Source: Caballeronia calidae (lineage in GTDB: Bacteria; Pseudomonadota; Gammaproteobacteria; Burkholderiales; Burkholderiaceae). From it: a DNA stretch of 51,800 nucleotides. Shown here one piece after another: positions 1 to 7,097 of this stretch (its first letter is position 1; each line of letters begins with the position of its first letter). The notes under the pieces are model-generated. The model was given only the letters and a program-made list of their open reading frames with translations, was not told the DNA's origin and ran no database searches. The DNA lies in the NCBI RefSeq assembly GCF_900044055.2, contig NZ_FCOX02000052.1, forward strand, positions 1-51,800, read 5' to 3'. A program made the position numbers and the translations under genes.

Positions 1-117
1 CAGCTTGGACTCTTTCACGCCACGAGCGGCGGCGAGGCAGCGCTGGCTGTCCACCACCGGCGTATTGCCATCCGGTCGTCGGGCCCATCCGCAGCGTAAT
101 TTCGCTGACAATATCAT
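1..117 (-). CDS. Partial ORF at the left edge, unknown function
   Basis: A minus-strand reading frame starts at the ATG at 117 and runs off the window edge, giving 39 residues without a stop. It begins MILSAKLRCGWARR and continues NTPVVDSQRCLAAARG. An AGGA sequence lies about 8 bases upstream of the ATG, which favours real translation. I do not recognise the family. It would be the first gene of a leftward unit diverging from the small plus-strand phage genes. The alternative is a chance open frame or a gene remnant. Confidence 0.3.
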   Translation of the reverse strand, partial: MILSAKLRCGWARRPDGNTPVVDSQRCLAAARGVKESKL

Positions 118-1012
118 TCAGTTTTTCCTGGGAAACTACCTATTTTCTGATCTAGTTAGGCTACGGGCGCTCATTCGAATGTCGAATTCGTACGCACGAG
201 AGACGTCCGCATTCCGACGCACGAGCAATAGTAGGTGGCGTCACCCACGGCAATGTGATGTTCACGCAAAACCCCGCCCACTAGCTGAGAACCGCCCTCC
301 ACGCTGAGCGCAGCCGACCATTGCAACGTACAACGTCACGGCCATGAAGGCGGTTATTTTTCCACCGAATTATTTCCTATAGCTTACTCTTCGCCAGGAT
401 TCGTGATCTGAACCTGTTCCCCAACGTTCTCATTAGAGAGTGATGACAGCGAGATCCACAACCGCTCGCCCTGATAAGAAGAATGTTCGCATTGCAAAAT
501 TGCGCACAAAATTTCCTGCCTTCTTTCCAGGAACGCCAAACGCACGTCTTCTCCACTCGTATGTGACAGCTTTGGTTCTCAAAGAAGTTCGATCGACATG
601 GCAAACGAACGATATCCCCATCCAAAACCGTACGCGGAAAATAGAACGGTAAACTCGCGACACCTCATAGGTTCGCTAATAGAAATTCGATGACGACTCA
701 TTTCGATCACTTCCTTTTGCGCGACAGGACACCTATCGATCCCGTTGACGGGGCGTGAACCGCGTAACGACGTTTCGGTGCCGCATTGTTCCAGGTGGAT
801 TTCTACTACTCCTCGGTTGTAGCTGAAACCCGGCCTTCGCGAATGGCGCGGATGAACTCCCGGTAATCGCTCTATTTTGGGAGCTATGGCCTTCGTTAAG
901 CCAAGTGATGCTGTAGGCGAGATATTTCTCGAACCCCTCACGATTGGCGGAAGATCAAGTATGCGGGCTACTGCCGGCCGGCTGCGCTCGGCTGGGGACG
1001 GAAGTAGGAACC
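118..1012. other. Gene-poor stretch at the left end of the prophage region
   Basis: About 900 bases in which no reading frame has a convincing start, ribosome binding site or recognisable product. Several open frames of 70-146 codons overlap each other on both strands and look like chance. The composition is more mixed than in the flanking genes, which fits decayed or regulatory DNA. No tRNA or attachment repeat was recognised. Confidence 0.4.
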
Positions 1013-1309
1013 ATGGCAAACGGAAGCGTCAATCTCGGCGAGGTAGCGCAGCGCGCAACCCATATCAACGTCGCGTGCTCGCGCTGCGCTCGGCGTGGGC
1101 GGCGGTATCGCTTATTCAAGGTCGTTGCCCGGCAAGGCGAAGACTTCCTGATGACCAATCTCGCGTCGGAAGTAGCTGACTGCCCGAGACAGAACGCCTC
1201 GATGACCGAACGATGCGACGTGTACTTTCCCGGACTTCGCAAGATCACGACCGGCGAGGACGACGCGACGAGCCCGAAGCCCGACCTTGAGGATGACGAT
1301 GACTATTGA
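1013..1309 (+). CDS. Conserved hypothetical CxxC protein of prophages
   Basis: A 98-residue protein beginning MANGSVNLGEVAQR. It carries a CSRCARRGRRYRL segment near residues 24-36, then further cysteines in VADCPRQNASMTERCDVYFPG and an acidic tail. This pattern matches a family of small uncharacterised proteins common in proteobacterial prophages, in which paired cysteines precede a GRYRL-like motif. A small zinc-binding fold is possible but not shown. The start at 1013 is chosen over in-frame codons further upstream because an AGGAACC sequence lies just before it. The end overlaps the next gene's ATG at 1299. Confidence 0.65.
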   Translation: MANGSVNLGEVAQRATHINVACSRCARRGRRYRLFKVVARQGEDFLMTNLASEVADCPRQNASMTERCDVYFPGLRKITTGEDDATSPKPDLEDDDDY

Positions 1310-1636
1310 AAACAAGGCGTATCTTATCGACCCGCACGCGATGACCGTGACGCTCGTCGAGCGCGGAGATAGAAACTCGCTTGATCCTGTTCGTAAAATG
1401 CTCCGATGCGAAATGTCGAAGCCTACTCGCTCGCGAACGTGGCCGGCGGCGACATGCTCTATGTCGACGAGACTCCGCATCAAGGACGCGGGGCGTTCTA
1501 TTGCTCCCTGTTCCCGCACGCCACATTCAATGGTCGTGCACTTTGGGCAGGCTGCAGGATCGAAGACGGCGAAGAAGTCGATCCCCACACGCCACTTGAA
1601 GTTGCTTCACATTCCATCAAGTTCTTCAACACATGA
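1299..1636 (+). pseudogene. Frameshifted small hypothetical gene, one base missing
   Basis: The first part starts at ATG 1299, overlaps the previous stop, and encodes MTIENKAYLIDPHAMTVTL and onward to about base 1397. The second part lies in the next frame, NVEAYSLANVAGGDMLYVDE, and ends at 1636. Adding one A to the AAA run near 1398-1403 joins both parts into one protein of about 112 residues (MLRC-E-NVEAY). The LIDP...TVTLVE opening followed later by a LYVDE motif distantly resembles DUF3846-type proteins, but I am not sure of that. The gene is either truly broken or carries a homopolymer sequencing error. Confidence 0.6.
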
Positions 1637-1668
1637 CGATGCCATCTCGACATGATTCTGGAACAGCG

Positions 1669-1693
1669 CCCCGCTTTCGAGCGGGGTTTTTTT
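1669..1693 (+). terminator. Rho-independent terminator after the small gene pair
   Basis: CCCCGC and GCGGGG pair around the loop TTTCGA and are followed by seven T. It closes the 1013-1636 unit on the plus strand. Confidence 0.85.
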
Positions 1694-1714
1694 GGGCTCT
1701 CGCTCTTGAATTTC

Positions 1715-1799
1715 TAGAGTCTTCGCACTGCGGAAGTCGTGTGCTTTCCCGTCCCATCTCGACAATATGAAGTTGTCGGCGGCGGTGACCGCCGCGAAG
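1715..1799 (+). repeat. Duplicated upstream element, copy 1
   Basis: This stretch shares two blocks with 2303-2386. Block one is TAGAG...GCACTGCGGA. Block two is ATGAAGTTGTCGGCG followed by GTGACCGCCGCGAA. Copy 1 holds the hairpin GCGGCGG-TGA-CCGCCGC. It lies between a terminator and the ATG at 1814, so it is placed like a promoter or leader. The second block is also open as a start of reading MKLSAAVTAAK, without a clear ribosome binding site. Confidence 0.6.
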
Positions 1800-1813
1800 A
1801 ACGGAGCAAGCAA

Positions 1814-1966
1814 ATGGACAACATCAATATTCGCAAGTCGCTCGACGCGATTGTCGCCGCGGGCTTTTCGGTTGCGTTCCATGCCGACCGCCACCCGCTG
1901 TTCATCCAGAAGCGCCGGATTCTCGAAACGTGCATGGAATACGGCGTAGAGCCGGTGCGGAACTAA
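1814..1966 (+). CDS. Small hypothetical phage protein (50 residues)
   Basis: Fifty residues, MDNINIRKSLDAIVAAG followed by FSVAFHADRHPLFIQKRRIL. The ATG at 1814 has CGGAG about 7 bases upstream, so this start is well supported although the frame is open further upstream. The protein is soluble with mixed charge. I do not recognise it. It follows the first copy of the duplicated leader element and precedes a broken DUF4236 gene by 22 bases, so the two were probably co-transcribed. Confidence 0.55.
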   Translation: MDNINIRKSLDAIVAAGFSVAFHADRHPLFIQKRRILETCMEYGVEPVRN

Positions 1967-1988
1967 CTAACTAATGCAGAGGTGTGAG

Positions 1989-2299
1989 ATGCGCTGGAGT
2001 TGGAGAAAGTCGATTAAGGTCGCCCCGGTGTTCGACTCAACGCGAGTAAGAACGGCACGAGCTTCTCGCTCGGCGGCAAGGGTGTGACGTACAGCACGCG
2101 GACCGGCCGCACGACCTACAGCGTTCCCGGCACGGGTCTGCGCTATACGACGAGCAGCAACAAGCGCACACGCACGGCCGCGCCTGCCGAGCCGGAACAT
2201 CGGTCCGCGCGCGCGGTCATCGTGCTAGCGATTCTGACCGTTCTCGTGGTGTTTCCGGTCACGGTTCTGACGACGCTTATGAAAGCTCCGCGCCGCTGA
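1989..2299 (+). pseudogene. DUF4236-type protein, frameshifted
   Basis: The start MRWSWRKSIKVAP at 1989, with GAGGT seven bases upstream, is typical of DUF4236 proteins. After CCG the family-like continuation GVRLNASKNGTSFSLGGKG lies in another frame, followed by VTYSTRTGRTTYSVPGTGL and a membrane segment, AVIVLAILTVLVVFPVTVL. Restoring one G to the CCGG run near 2024 rejoins the frames into one protein of about 103 residues. DUF4236 proteins have no established function. The repeat-rich N-terminus plus one C-terminal membrane helix fits a small membrane-anchored protein. The break is real or a homopolymer read error. Confidence 0.75.
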
Positions 2300-2302
2300 G
2301 TT

Positions 2303-2386
2303 TAGAGCGTTTGCACTGCGGATAAGCCTGTTCGAGCGGATTGAGTCACAGCACTATGAAGTTGTCGGCGATGACCGCCGCGAAAC
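2303..2386 (+). repeat. Duplicated upstream element, copy 2
   Basis: This is the second copy of the element at 1715-1799. The blocks TAGAGCGTTTGCACTGCGGA and ATGAAGTTGTCGGCG-ATGACCGCCGCGAA are kept, and the hairpin becomes CGGCG-ATGAC-CGCCG. The difference from copy 1 in the second block is an in-frame loss of three bases. It precedes the gene at 2406. Confidence 0.6.
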
Positions 2387-2409
2387 AAACATATAGGAGT
2401 GGCGCATGA
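2356..2409 (+). other. Possible 17-residue leader peptide coupled to the next gene
   Basis: Reading from the ATG inside repeat copy 2 gives MKLSAMTAAKQTYRSGA and a TGA that overlaps the ATG at 2406 as ATGA. This spacing would couple translation of the next gene. No Shine-Dalgarno sequence precedes the leader ATG, so it may instead be a fossil of a duplicated gene start. Confidence 0.3.
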
Positions 2410-2600
2410 AACGAGTAACGATCATCGATGTGCGGCGCAAGTACCCGCCCTTCGAAAAGGTGGTCGAGGACGACGCGAATCCGTACTTTCTGATCGACGC
2501 GCACGTTAAAGCGAACGGCGGCAAACCGTACAAAGCGGGCATGTCGTCGTCGGCATACTACGGCCGCTTTTGGGTTGAGGAAAAACCTGTGACCGGATAA
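2406..2600 (+). CDS. Small hypothetical phage protein (64 residues)
   Basis: Sixty-four residues starting MKRVTIIDVRRKYPPFEKVV. The start has an AGGAG about 7 bases upstream. The protein is hydrophilic, with a KPYKAGMSSSAYYGRFWVEE segment near the C-terminus and no membrane helix. I do not recognise the family. It lies between the second duplicated leader element and the H1-like protein gene, in an all-plus run of small genes that fits the early or moron region of a phage. Confidence 0.55.
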   Translation: MKRVTIIDVRRKYPPFEKVVEDDANPYFLIDAHVKANGGKPYKAGMSSSAYYGRFWVEEKPVTG

Positions 2601-2651
2601 ACGCAGCACGTAACCAAACCAACTTATTTCAATGCGATTAGGATCCTGAAT

Positions 2652-3296
2652 ATGTCTAAGAATGTTGAACTCTGCATGCTCGACGAAGTTTCGCTGAACG
2701 CTGTGCGCTCGATCGTCGCCACTGAAATCCGCGCGTTCTATGCAGAGCGCGCCGCCGAGAAAGCACGACCGAAGCAACGCGTCGAGTTGACGCCCGAGGA
2801 AGCGGCGAAGTGGATGACCGTCGATGAAGTTGCTGCGGTGACAGGTTACGGCGTGCCGTCGCTGCGCTCGATGGCATCGAAGAAAATCGCGCCCACCGCG
2901 TTCCCGGTTCTGCCCGACCGCGTGGGCGTGCGCAGTCTTTACAACCGCGAAGCCGTTATGTCGTCGCCGAAAGCGCAGCAGTTCGCGGATACAACCGCGG
3001 CCCTGATCGCGAACGGCGTCGAGTCGGCTAGATTCGTCGCGACGCCTAAGGTGCTGCCGCCGACAAAGACTTTCAGCGTGTCGAGCGAACCGCTCGGAAC
3101 CGCGATCGGCGCATCGATTCAGAACGCGATCAGCGCGACGCAACCCGCCGCGAAGAAAGCCGCGACGACGGAGCCGAGCGCAGCACCGGCCGCGAAAAAA
3201 ACGTCGGCGCCGGCCGCGAAGAAAGCTGTCGCCGCGAAGAAAGCTGTCGTCACGAAGAAAGCGCCGGCCGCGAAGAAAGCGACGAGCAAGCGTTAA
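2652..3296 (+). CDS. HTH-like protein with histone-H1-like Ala/Lys tail
   Basis: A protein of 214 residues. Around residues 56-80, WMTVDEVAAVTGYGVPSLRS reads like a helix-turn-helix of the MerR/excisionase type, suggesting DNA binding. The last 50 residues are low complexity, with five AAKK and one VTKK blocks alternating with Ala, Pro and Thr, ending KKATSKR. Such tails occur in bacterial H1-like proteins (for example Bordetella BpH1) and bind DNA without sequence preference. A DNA-binding role in phage DNA condensation, transcription or excision is inferred, not shown. Its ATG is 51 bases after the previous stop. A homologue search would show whether the head domain is a known phage regulator. 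Confidence 0.6.
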   Translation: MSKNVELCMLDEVSLNAVRSIVATEIRAFYAERAAEKARPKQRVELTPEEAAKWMTVDEVAAVTGYGVPSLRSMASKKIAPTAFPVLPDRVGVRSLYNREAVMSSPKAQQFADTTAALIANGVESARFVATPKVLPPTKTFSVSSEPLGTAIGASIQNAISATQPAAKKAATTEPSAAPAAKKTSAPAAKKAVAAKKAVVTKKAPAAKKATSKR

Positions 3297-3348
3297 TCAA
3301 TGTCAACCGGCTGCGCACGACGCGCGGCCACTTTTGAGTGTCCGCAAC

Positions 3349-3768
3349 ATGCAATCACCTCTGATTACGGCGCGACTCGTGCCCGATGACCGCCGTCTGA
3401 ACTTCCTGCCCGAAGCGTTCACGACTCGCATGATGATGCGCGCCGAATCGCTCGTGTTCTATCAAGCCGACATGCTCTCGAAGCAGTATCGCGGCGGTCT
3501 GTGGGATTTCTACTCCCTGTCTAACGGCGGGTTCTATCTCGTGCCGACCTGCGCCAAACGCTTCGATGTCTCGGTGGTCGGGAACGGATATGAGGGCAAC
3601 GTAAGCGCCGACGCGTTCGGGATCATCGTGACGTTGTTCGTGTATGGCGCGCTCGTGTTTATCGACGACGCGACGCTGCAAGAGAAGTACTCGAACCACT
3701 ATCACCAGCTTCGTGATTTCGCGATCGAACACACCGAACGGGAGGCGATTCTGAACGCGATCGATTGA
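3349..3768 (+). CDS. ardB: Antirestriction protein of the ArdB/KlcA family
   Basis: A protein of 139 residues matching the ArdB/KlcA family along its length: ARLVPDDRRLNFLP at the start, the RMMMRAESLVF segment, then GGLWDFYSLSNGGFYLVPT, then VSADAFGIIVTLFVYGAL and HYHQLRDFAIEHTEREAI. Family members block type I restriction without touching the methylase and are carried by plasmids and phages to survive entry into a new host. ATG 3349 is used; a TTG fifteen bases earlier is an alternative, and neither has a strong ribosome binding site. It pairs functionally with the methyltransferase gene at 26026-27111. Confidence 0.85.
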   Translation: MQSPLITARLVPDDRRLNFLPEAFTTRMMMRAESLVFYQADMLSKQYRGGLWDFYSLSNGGFYLVPTCAKRFDVSVVGNGYEGNVSADAFGIIVTLFVYGALVFIDDATLQEKYSNHYHQLRDFAIEHTEREAILNAID

Positions 3769-3773
3769 GCGCT

Positions 3774-3863
3774 ATGGGATGGAGAGAAGTTTTGATGATC
3801 GGCGGTCTCGCGTGCATCTGCATCGGTGTCTTGGGACTCGTCTCGATGGTTTTTATTTTCTGA
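3774..3863 (+). CDS. 29-residue single-helix membrane peptide
   Basis: An ATG five bases after the ardB stop opens a frame of 29 codons: MGWREVLM, then a hydrophobic run IGGLACICIGVLGLVSMVFI, ending in F and TGA. The stop is fused to GAGGT, which is the ribosome binding site of the next gene at 3872, so the two are tightly coupled. This packing argues for a real gene. The product would be a single-pass inner membrane peptide. It could be a small regulator or holin-like peptide; nothing decides between these. Confidence 0.5.
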   Translation: MGWREVLMIGGLACICIGVLGLVSMVFIF

Positions 3864-3871
3864 GGTAACGA

Positions 3872-4168
3872 ATGGACGACGAACAGAAACACCCGCTGCA
3901 ACACGTATATGTCGACGACGCGGGCGAACCGCGATTCCAGAAGAACGCGATCGTCGAATACCTGCTGACGCACGGTTCGATCCGCTTCGACCAGATTCTG
4001 TTGATGGACTTTTCGCTAGCCGACCGCGAACAGATCGCGCAGCAGTTGGGCTATTCGGTGCGCGGTTTCAGCGACCTGCATTGGGTCAGCGAGGAAGCAG
4101 ATCGGGCGGCGGGTAGCGCCGCTATATACGCGATCATCGAGAGCAAAAAAGAAGGCGACACGGAATAA
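3872..4168 (+). CDS. Hypothetical phage protein (98 residues)
   Basis: Ninety-eight residues, acidic, starting MDDEQKHPLQHVYVDDAG. GAGGT lies 7 bases before the ATG and overlaps the stop of the membrane peptide. The middle segment EYLLTHGSIRFDQILLMDFS looks helical. No motif that I recognise. It is the last gene of the plus-strand run and is closed by the terminator at 4202-4228. Confidence 0.55.
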   Translation: MDDEQKHPLQHVYVDDAGEPRFQKNAIVEYLLTHGSIRFDQILLMDFSLADREQIAQQLGYSVRGFSDLHWVSEEADRAAGSAAIYAIIESKKEGDTE

Positions 4169-4201
4169 CTAAAACCACAAGTCACGGGGTTAGCAAGTCT
4201 T

Positions 4202-4228
4202 CCGCTCGAAGTCCGAGCGGGATTTTTT
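4202..4228 (+). terminator. Rho-independent terminator closing the small-gene run
   Basis: CCGCTCG and CGAGCGG pair around AAGTC and are followed by GATTTTTTC. It separates the plus-strand run from the convergent minus-strand late operon. Confidence 0.8.
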
Positions 4229-4232
4229 CGTT

Positions 4233-4394
4233 CTACTCGCCGGCGCCGCGGAGTTCGCGCAACTCAATCACACCTTCGTCCTCAGACTCGAAGACGTCCG
4301 TCCCGCCCGCGTCAAGCGTCGCGTCGTTGAGGTTGTCGTGATCCGTGATAACGCGGATCGCGTCGTCTCCCTGATTTTCAATCTTCACCTTCAT
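4233..4394 (-). CDS. Small acidic hypothetical protein at the operon end
   Basis: Fifty-three residues, MKVKIENQGDDAIRVITDHD and then an acidic second half with VFESEDEGVIELREL. The ATG at 4394 has a strong AAGGAG seven bases upstream, so it is preferred to the longer in-frame extension. Beta-strand-like composition. The family is not recognised. It is the last gene of the minus-strand late operon, next to the lipoprotein gene, where phages often keep lysis or moron genes. A lysis role cannot be claimed from sequence. Confidence 0.6.
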   Translation of the reverse strand: MKVKIENQGDDAIRVITDHDNLNDATLDAGGTDVFESEDEGVIELRELRGAGE

Positions 4395-4622
4395 TCGTCG
4401 CTCCTTTGGGGTAGATGCCAGAACGCGCCAGAACGTCCCGCGCGCGGCGGTCGACACGAATGCAGCGGCCCGGCGCTTCCGGCACGTCCTGCGCGCCAGA
4501 TTCGCGCCGCAGCGCGGTCCGCTATCGACCATAAACCCCGGTTTTCATCCACCGGCTCCGGGTCGGCCGGCTCTTTCCCGAACGTGCGGACGTGGCAGGA
4601 TCGCCCGCGCGCGCGGTCGGAT
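4395..4622. other. Short gap with an uncertain minus-strand frame
   Basis: A minus-strand frame of about 53 codons starting VDENRGLWSIADRAA ends in a TGA overlapping the ATG at 4394. It is Arg/Ala rich, has a weak GTG start and resembles nothing known, so no gene is called. Confidence 0.25.
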
Positions 4623-4976
4623 TCAGGGCCGCGACGAGACCGGCGGCGCGACGGCTGGCGGCTTCGTCGTCGGCGCGGAGTTGATGACCGGCGGCGGCAC
4701 GACGACAGGCGGCGCGATCGACTTGCCTTTTTTGTCGCGCGTGGGCTCGGCTGGCGTCGGCGTGTCGATGCTCGATCTGACTTCCGCGAAGCAGAACAGC
4801 AGACAGGCGGGCTGCGCCGGCAAGGTTGTGTTGTGACCGGCCATCGTGCCGGGCGGATTAACAGAACCGCAGCCGGGAAGAATCGAGACGATGAACGCGA
4901 CGCCGATCACGACGACGATCAGCACCGCGAGCGGTTCGAACCGCCGGCGAATCAAGCGCTTCCGATCAGGCGTCAT
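4623..4976 (-). CDS. Proline-rich lipoprotein, possible outer-membrane spanin
   Basis: A protein of 117 residues. A basic start MTPDRKRLIRRRFEP is followed by the hydrophobic run LAVLIVVVIGVAFIVSI and the lipobox LPGC, so Cys35 would be lipidated. The mature part is rich in proline (PPVVVPPPVIN, KPPAVAPPVSS). A lipidated, proline-rich small protein at the end of a phage late operon resembles Rz1-type outer-membrane spanins, which act in the last step of lysis. No inner-membrane spanin, holin or endolysin is visible beside it, so the role is only a suggestion. It overlaps the upstream gene by ATGA. Confidence 0.55.
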   Translation of the reverse strand: MTPDRKRLIRRRFEPLAVLIVVVIGVAFIVSILPGCGSVNPPGTMAGHNTTLPAQPACLLFCFAEVRSSIDTPTPAEPTRDKKGKSIAPPVVVPPPVINSAPTTKPPAVAPPVSSRP

Positions 4977-5959
4977 GTTGTCGTTCCATCGTCGGGATCG
5001 GGCTGCGCCTCGGGCGCCGGCGTATTTTCTTCGAGGTACGTGACCACCTCGGGGTTCGCAGCGAGGAACGCTTGCAGCTTCGTGACTGGATCATCAGCGG
5101 GCGCGATCGTGGCGAGCACGTCGGGCTGGCCAAGTGCTTCGATCGGTGGCTGCGGACTTGGCTCGAAAGGCAGCAGTTCTTCGAGGGGGAGCGTGCTTTC
5201 GGACGTGCCTTCATTCGGCGGGATCGAGTCTTCGTATCCCGGTGAATGTGGAAGCGGCTCGTCGTCATCGGTCGCCGACTGACGGCCATCGGGACCGAGA
5301 ATAGGCACAATCAGCTTGCGCTGCTCGGGCGGCCTCATGACTTCGCCCGTTTCAAGGTTGCCGTATTGAACCATCGGTTCTGGTCGCGTACGAACCCTTT
5401 CTATCGGCTCGACGGTCAAATAGGTAGCGCCATCGGGCGCGATAGCGGTCACCGGTATCGGGTCCGGCTCGATTGGCTTCCCATCGTTCATCATCGTTTC
5501 GCCATCGTCCGCTGCATCGTCATCGATACTCGTCACATCTGCCTCTTTCGCATCGGGCGCTCCTGGCCACGTCACAGCATTAGGAAAGCTTGCTTGCTGC
5601 GGCACGTCACGAAGCGCTTGCCGATATGCGCGGGCCTGCGCGAGTGCATCATCGTCACCTTGATCGAGTGCGCGATTGACGAGCACATCGGCATGCTCGA
5701 ACCGTCGTGCCCGCTCAAGCCGCAGAACGTCAGCCTTATGGAAAGTCTCGAAGTCGTTCTCCGCACGAATGGCTTTGATCTTCGCGCGTGACGGCGCACG
5801 CTTTCCGGGGTATTCCCACTTCGTGTAGGTCGCATCGCATAGCGGCTCTTTCGTCACGCGGTCATAGTGACATGTCACCGCGTAGTGCCGACCCGGTACC
5901 GCATCAGGTAGCGCGATCTGTGTGAGATAGATCAATTCATCATTCGTGATGTAGCTCAT
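4973..5959 (-). CDS. Tail fibre assembly/chaperone-like protein
   Basis: A protein of 328 residues. The N-terminal 190 residues look like tail fibre assembly proteins: a tail-tip-like opening MSYITNDELIYLTQIALPD, a charged helical stretch around ADVLRLERARRFEHADVLV, and the hallmark YRQALRDVPQQASFPNAVTWP. The C-terminal 140 residues are acidic and Pro/Glu/Asp rich, longer than usual for the family, and of unknown use. It lies directly after the tail fibre gene (13 bases), the usual place for its chaperone. The start at 5959 is the first ATG. Confidence 0.65.
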   Translation of the reverse strand: MSYITNDELIYLTQIALPDAVPGRHYAVTCHYDRVTKEPLCDATYTKWEYPGKRAPSRAKIKAIRAENDFETFHKADVLRLERARRFEHADVLVNRALDQGDDDALAQARAYRQALRDVPQQASFPNAVTWPGAPDAKEADVTSIDDDAADDGETMMNDGKPIEPDPIPVTAIAPDGATYLTVEPIERVRTRPEPMVQYGNLETGEVMRPPEQRKLIVPILGPDGRQSATDDDEPLPHSPGYEDSIPPNEGTSESTLPLEELLPFEPSPQPPIEALGQPDVLATIAPADDPVTKLQAFLAANPEVVTYLEENTPAPEAQPDPDDGTTT

Positions 5960-5971
5960 GCTCGTTCTCTA

Positions 5972-7081
5972 TCAGAAGTCGCGCAAGTAAAGGAAGCGAA
6001 TGAAGATGAAGTTCGCGGTTGATTGCCCGGTGCCGCCACGCACGCCTGCGAGCACTTGTGGCTGGTACGCATCGTAGTTGCCGCCATAGATCGGACCGGT
6101 TTCGGTGATGCCGCTATTCCATTGGCAATTTACCTTCGGTGCCTTATCCGACAGCCATCCTTGCGATCCCGAGTAGATATTGCCGTCATTGGCGAACTGG
6201 ACGTTGCTGCCGCCGTTGCAAATGAATTCGAGGTACACGTTGTTAAAGTTATAGTGAATCCGCCACTTGTAGTCTTCTGATGCGACGCGCATAAAGTCGT
6301 GATAGGCGCCATAGTTGTATTCATTTTGCTTGAGCCATCCTCCACCGAACACCGTGCGATAGCCGTTCGAATCGCCATTGTTGGCGACCCGCGAGATGTC
6401 GTTGTATGAAAAGCCGCGAAAGCCCCAGTTCCCGTTATCGGCTAGTTGAAGGTTCCATGCGTTACCAGCGCTGTTGATAAAGCCGCTGCCGATCGCGCCG
6501 GTTCCGTATCCTGTGGCCATGGCAGCATCGGCCCGCCACCGTGCGTTGCCTGCTGCACCTGCGGCGACAAACTGACCATAGCCGTTCGTCTGTACGTCAC
6601 CGCTCGTGACGCTAATCCGCGTTGCCACGGTAAGCGCGCCCGCGTCAGTGAGGCTCATTGGCACCGCGTTATTCGCACCGTTGACCCATTCGAAGCCGGG
6701 TGTCGACGAGTTGCTTCGAATGTGCGGGCTGTAGCTGCCCGCCTTCAGATATAGCTGATAAGAGATGCTGCCCGTGCTATAGAGCGTGAGCGCGCCGGCC
6801 ATCGTGTCGCCTGTCTTACTGACCTTGTTCGACACGTTCGTATTCACATCGGCCAAGAAGTTGTCGATCGGACCTAGATCCACCCAGGCATCGTTCGCGT
6901 TCGTGCGCCGCTTCAGGCGCATCGCGGTCGTGTCGCCCCACATCATGCCGGGATACATCACGGTCGGCGCGGTCGGTCCGCTGTTATCGCCGACGAGTGC
7001 TAGCACTATCGCATTCAACTGCGTGCGCATATCCAGCCCGGACGGATGCGCGGGGACTTGATAGCTCGTTACCTGTGTCAT
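5972..7081 (-). CDS. Tail fibre protein
   Basis: A protein of 369 residues. The first 80 residues (PSGLDMRTQLNAIVLALVGD, then MYPGMMWGDTT) match the virion-binding N-terminus found on many tail fibres of Burkholderia-type siphophages. The rest is Gly, Asn, Ser and Thr rich with NWGFRGFSYND, YKWRIHYNF and GSQGWLSDKAPKVNC segments, typical of receptor-binding fibre shafts and tips. The protein ends GQSTANFIFIRFLYLRDF. It probably binds the host surface. Its place between the J gene and the fibre assembly gene supports the role. No peptidase or lyase motif was seen. Confidence 0.75.
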   Translation of the reverse strand: MTQVTSYQVPAHPSGLDMRTQLNAIVLALVGDNSGPTAPTVMYPGMMWGDTTAMRLKRRTNANDAWVDLGPIDNFLADVNTNVSNKVSKTGDTMAGALTLYSTGSISYQLYLKAGSYSPHIRSNSSTPGFEWVNGANNAVPMSLTDAGALTVATRISVTSGDVQTNGYGQFVAAGAAGNARWRADAAMATGYGTGAIGSGFINSAGNAWNLQLADNGNWGFRGFSYNDISRVANNGDSNGYRTVFGGGWLKQNEYNYGAYHDFMRVASEDYKWRIHYNFNNVYLEFICNGGSNVQFANDGNIYSGSQGWLSDKAPKVNCQWNSGITETGPIYGGNYDAYQPQVLAGVRGGTGQSTANFIFIRFLYLRDF

Positions 7082-7097
7082 GATCGATCCTCCTTGC

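Noticed and set aside
877..1179. Plus-strand open frame of 100 codons
   Set aside because: Overlaps the better supported gene at 1013 in another phase and becomes Arg-rich shadow sequence.
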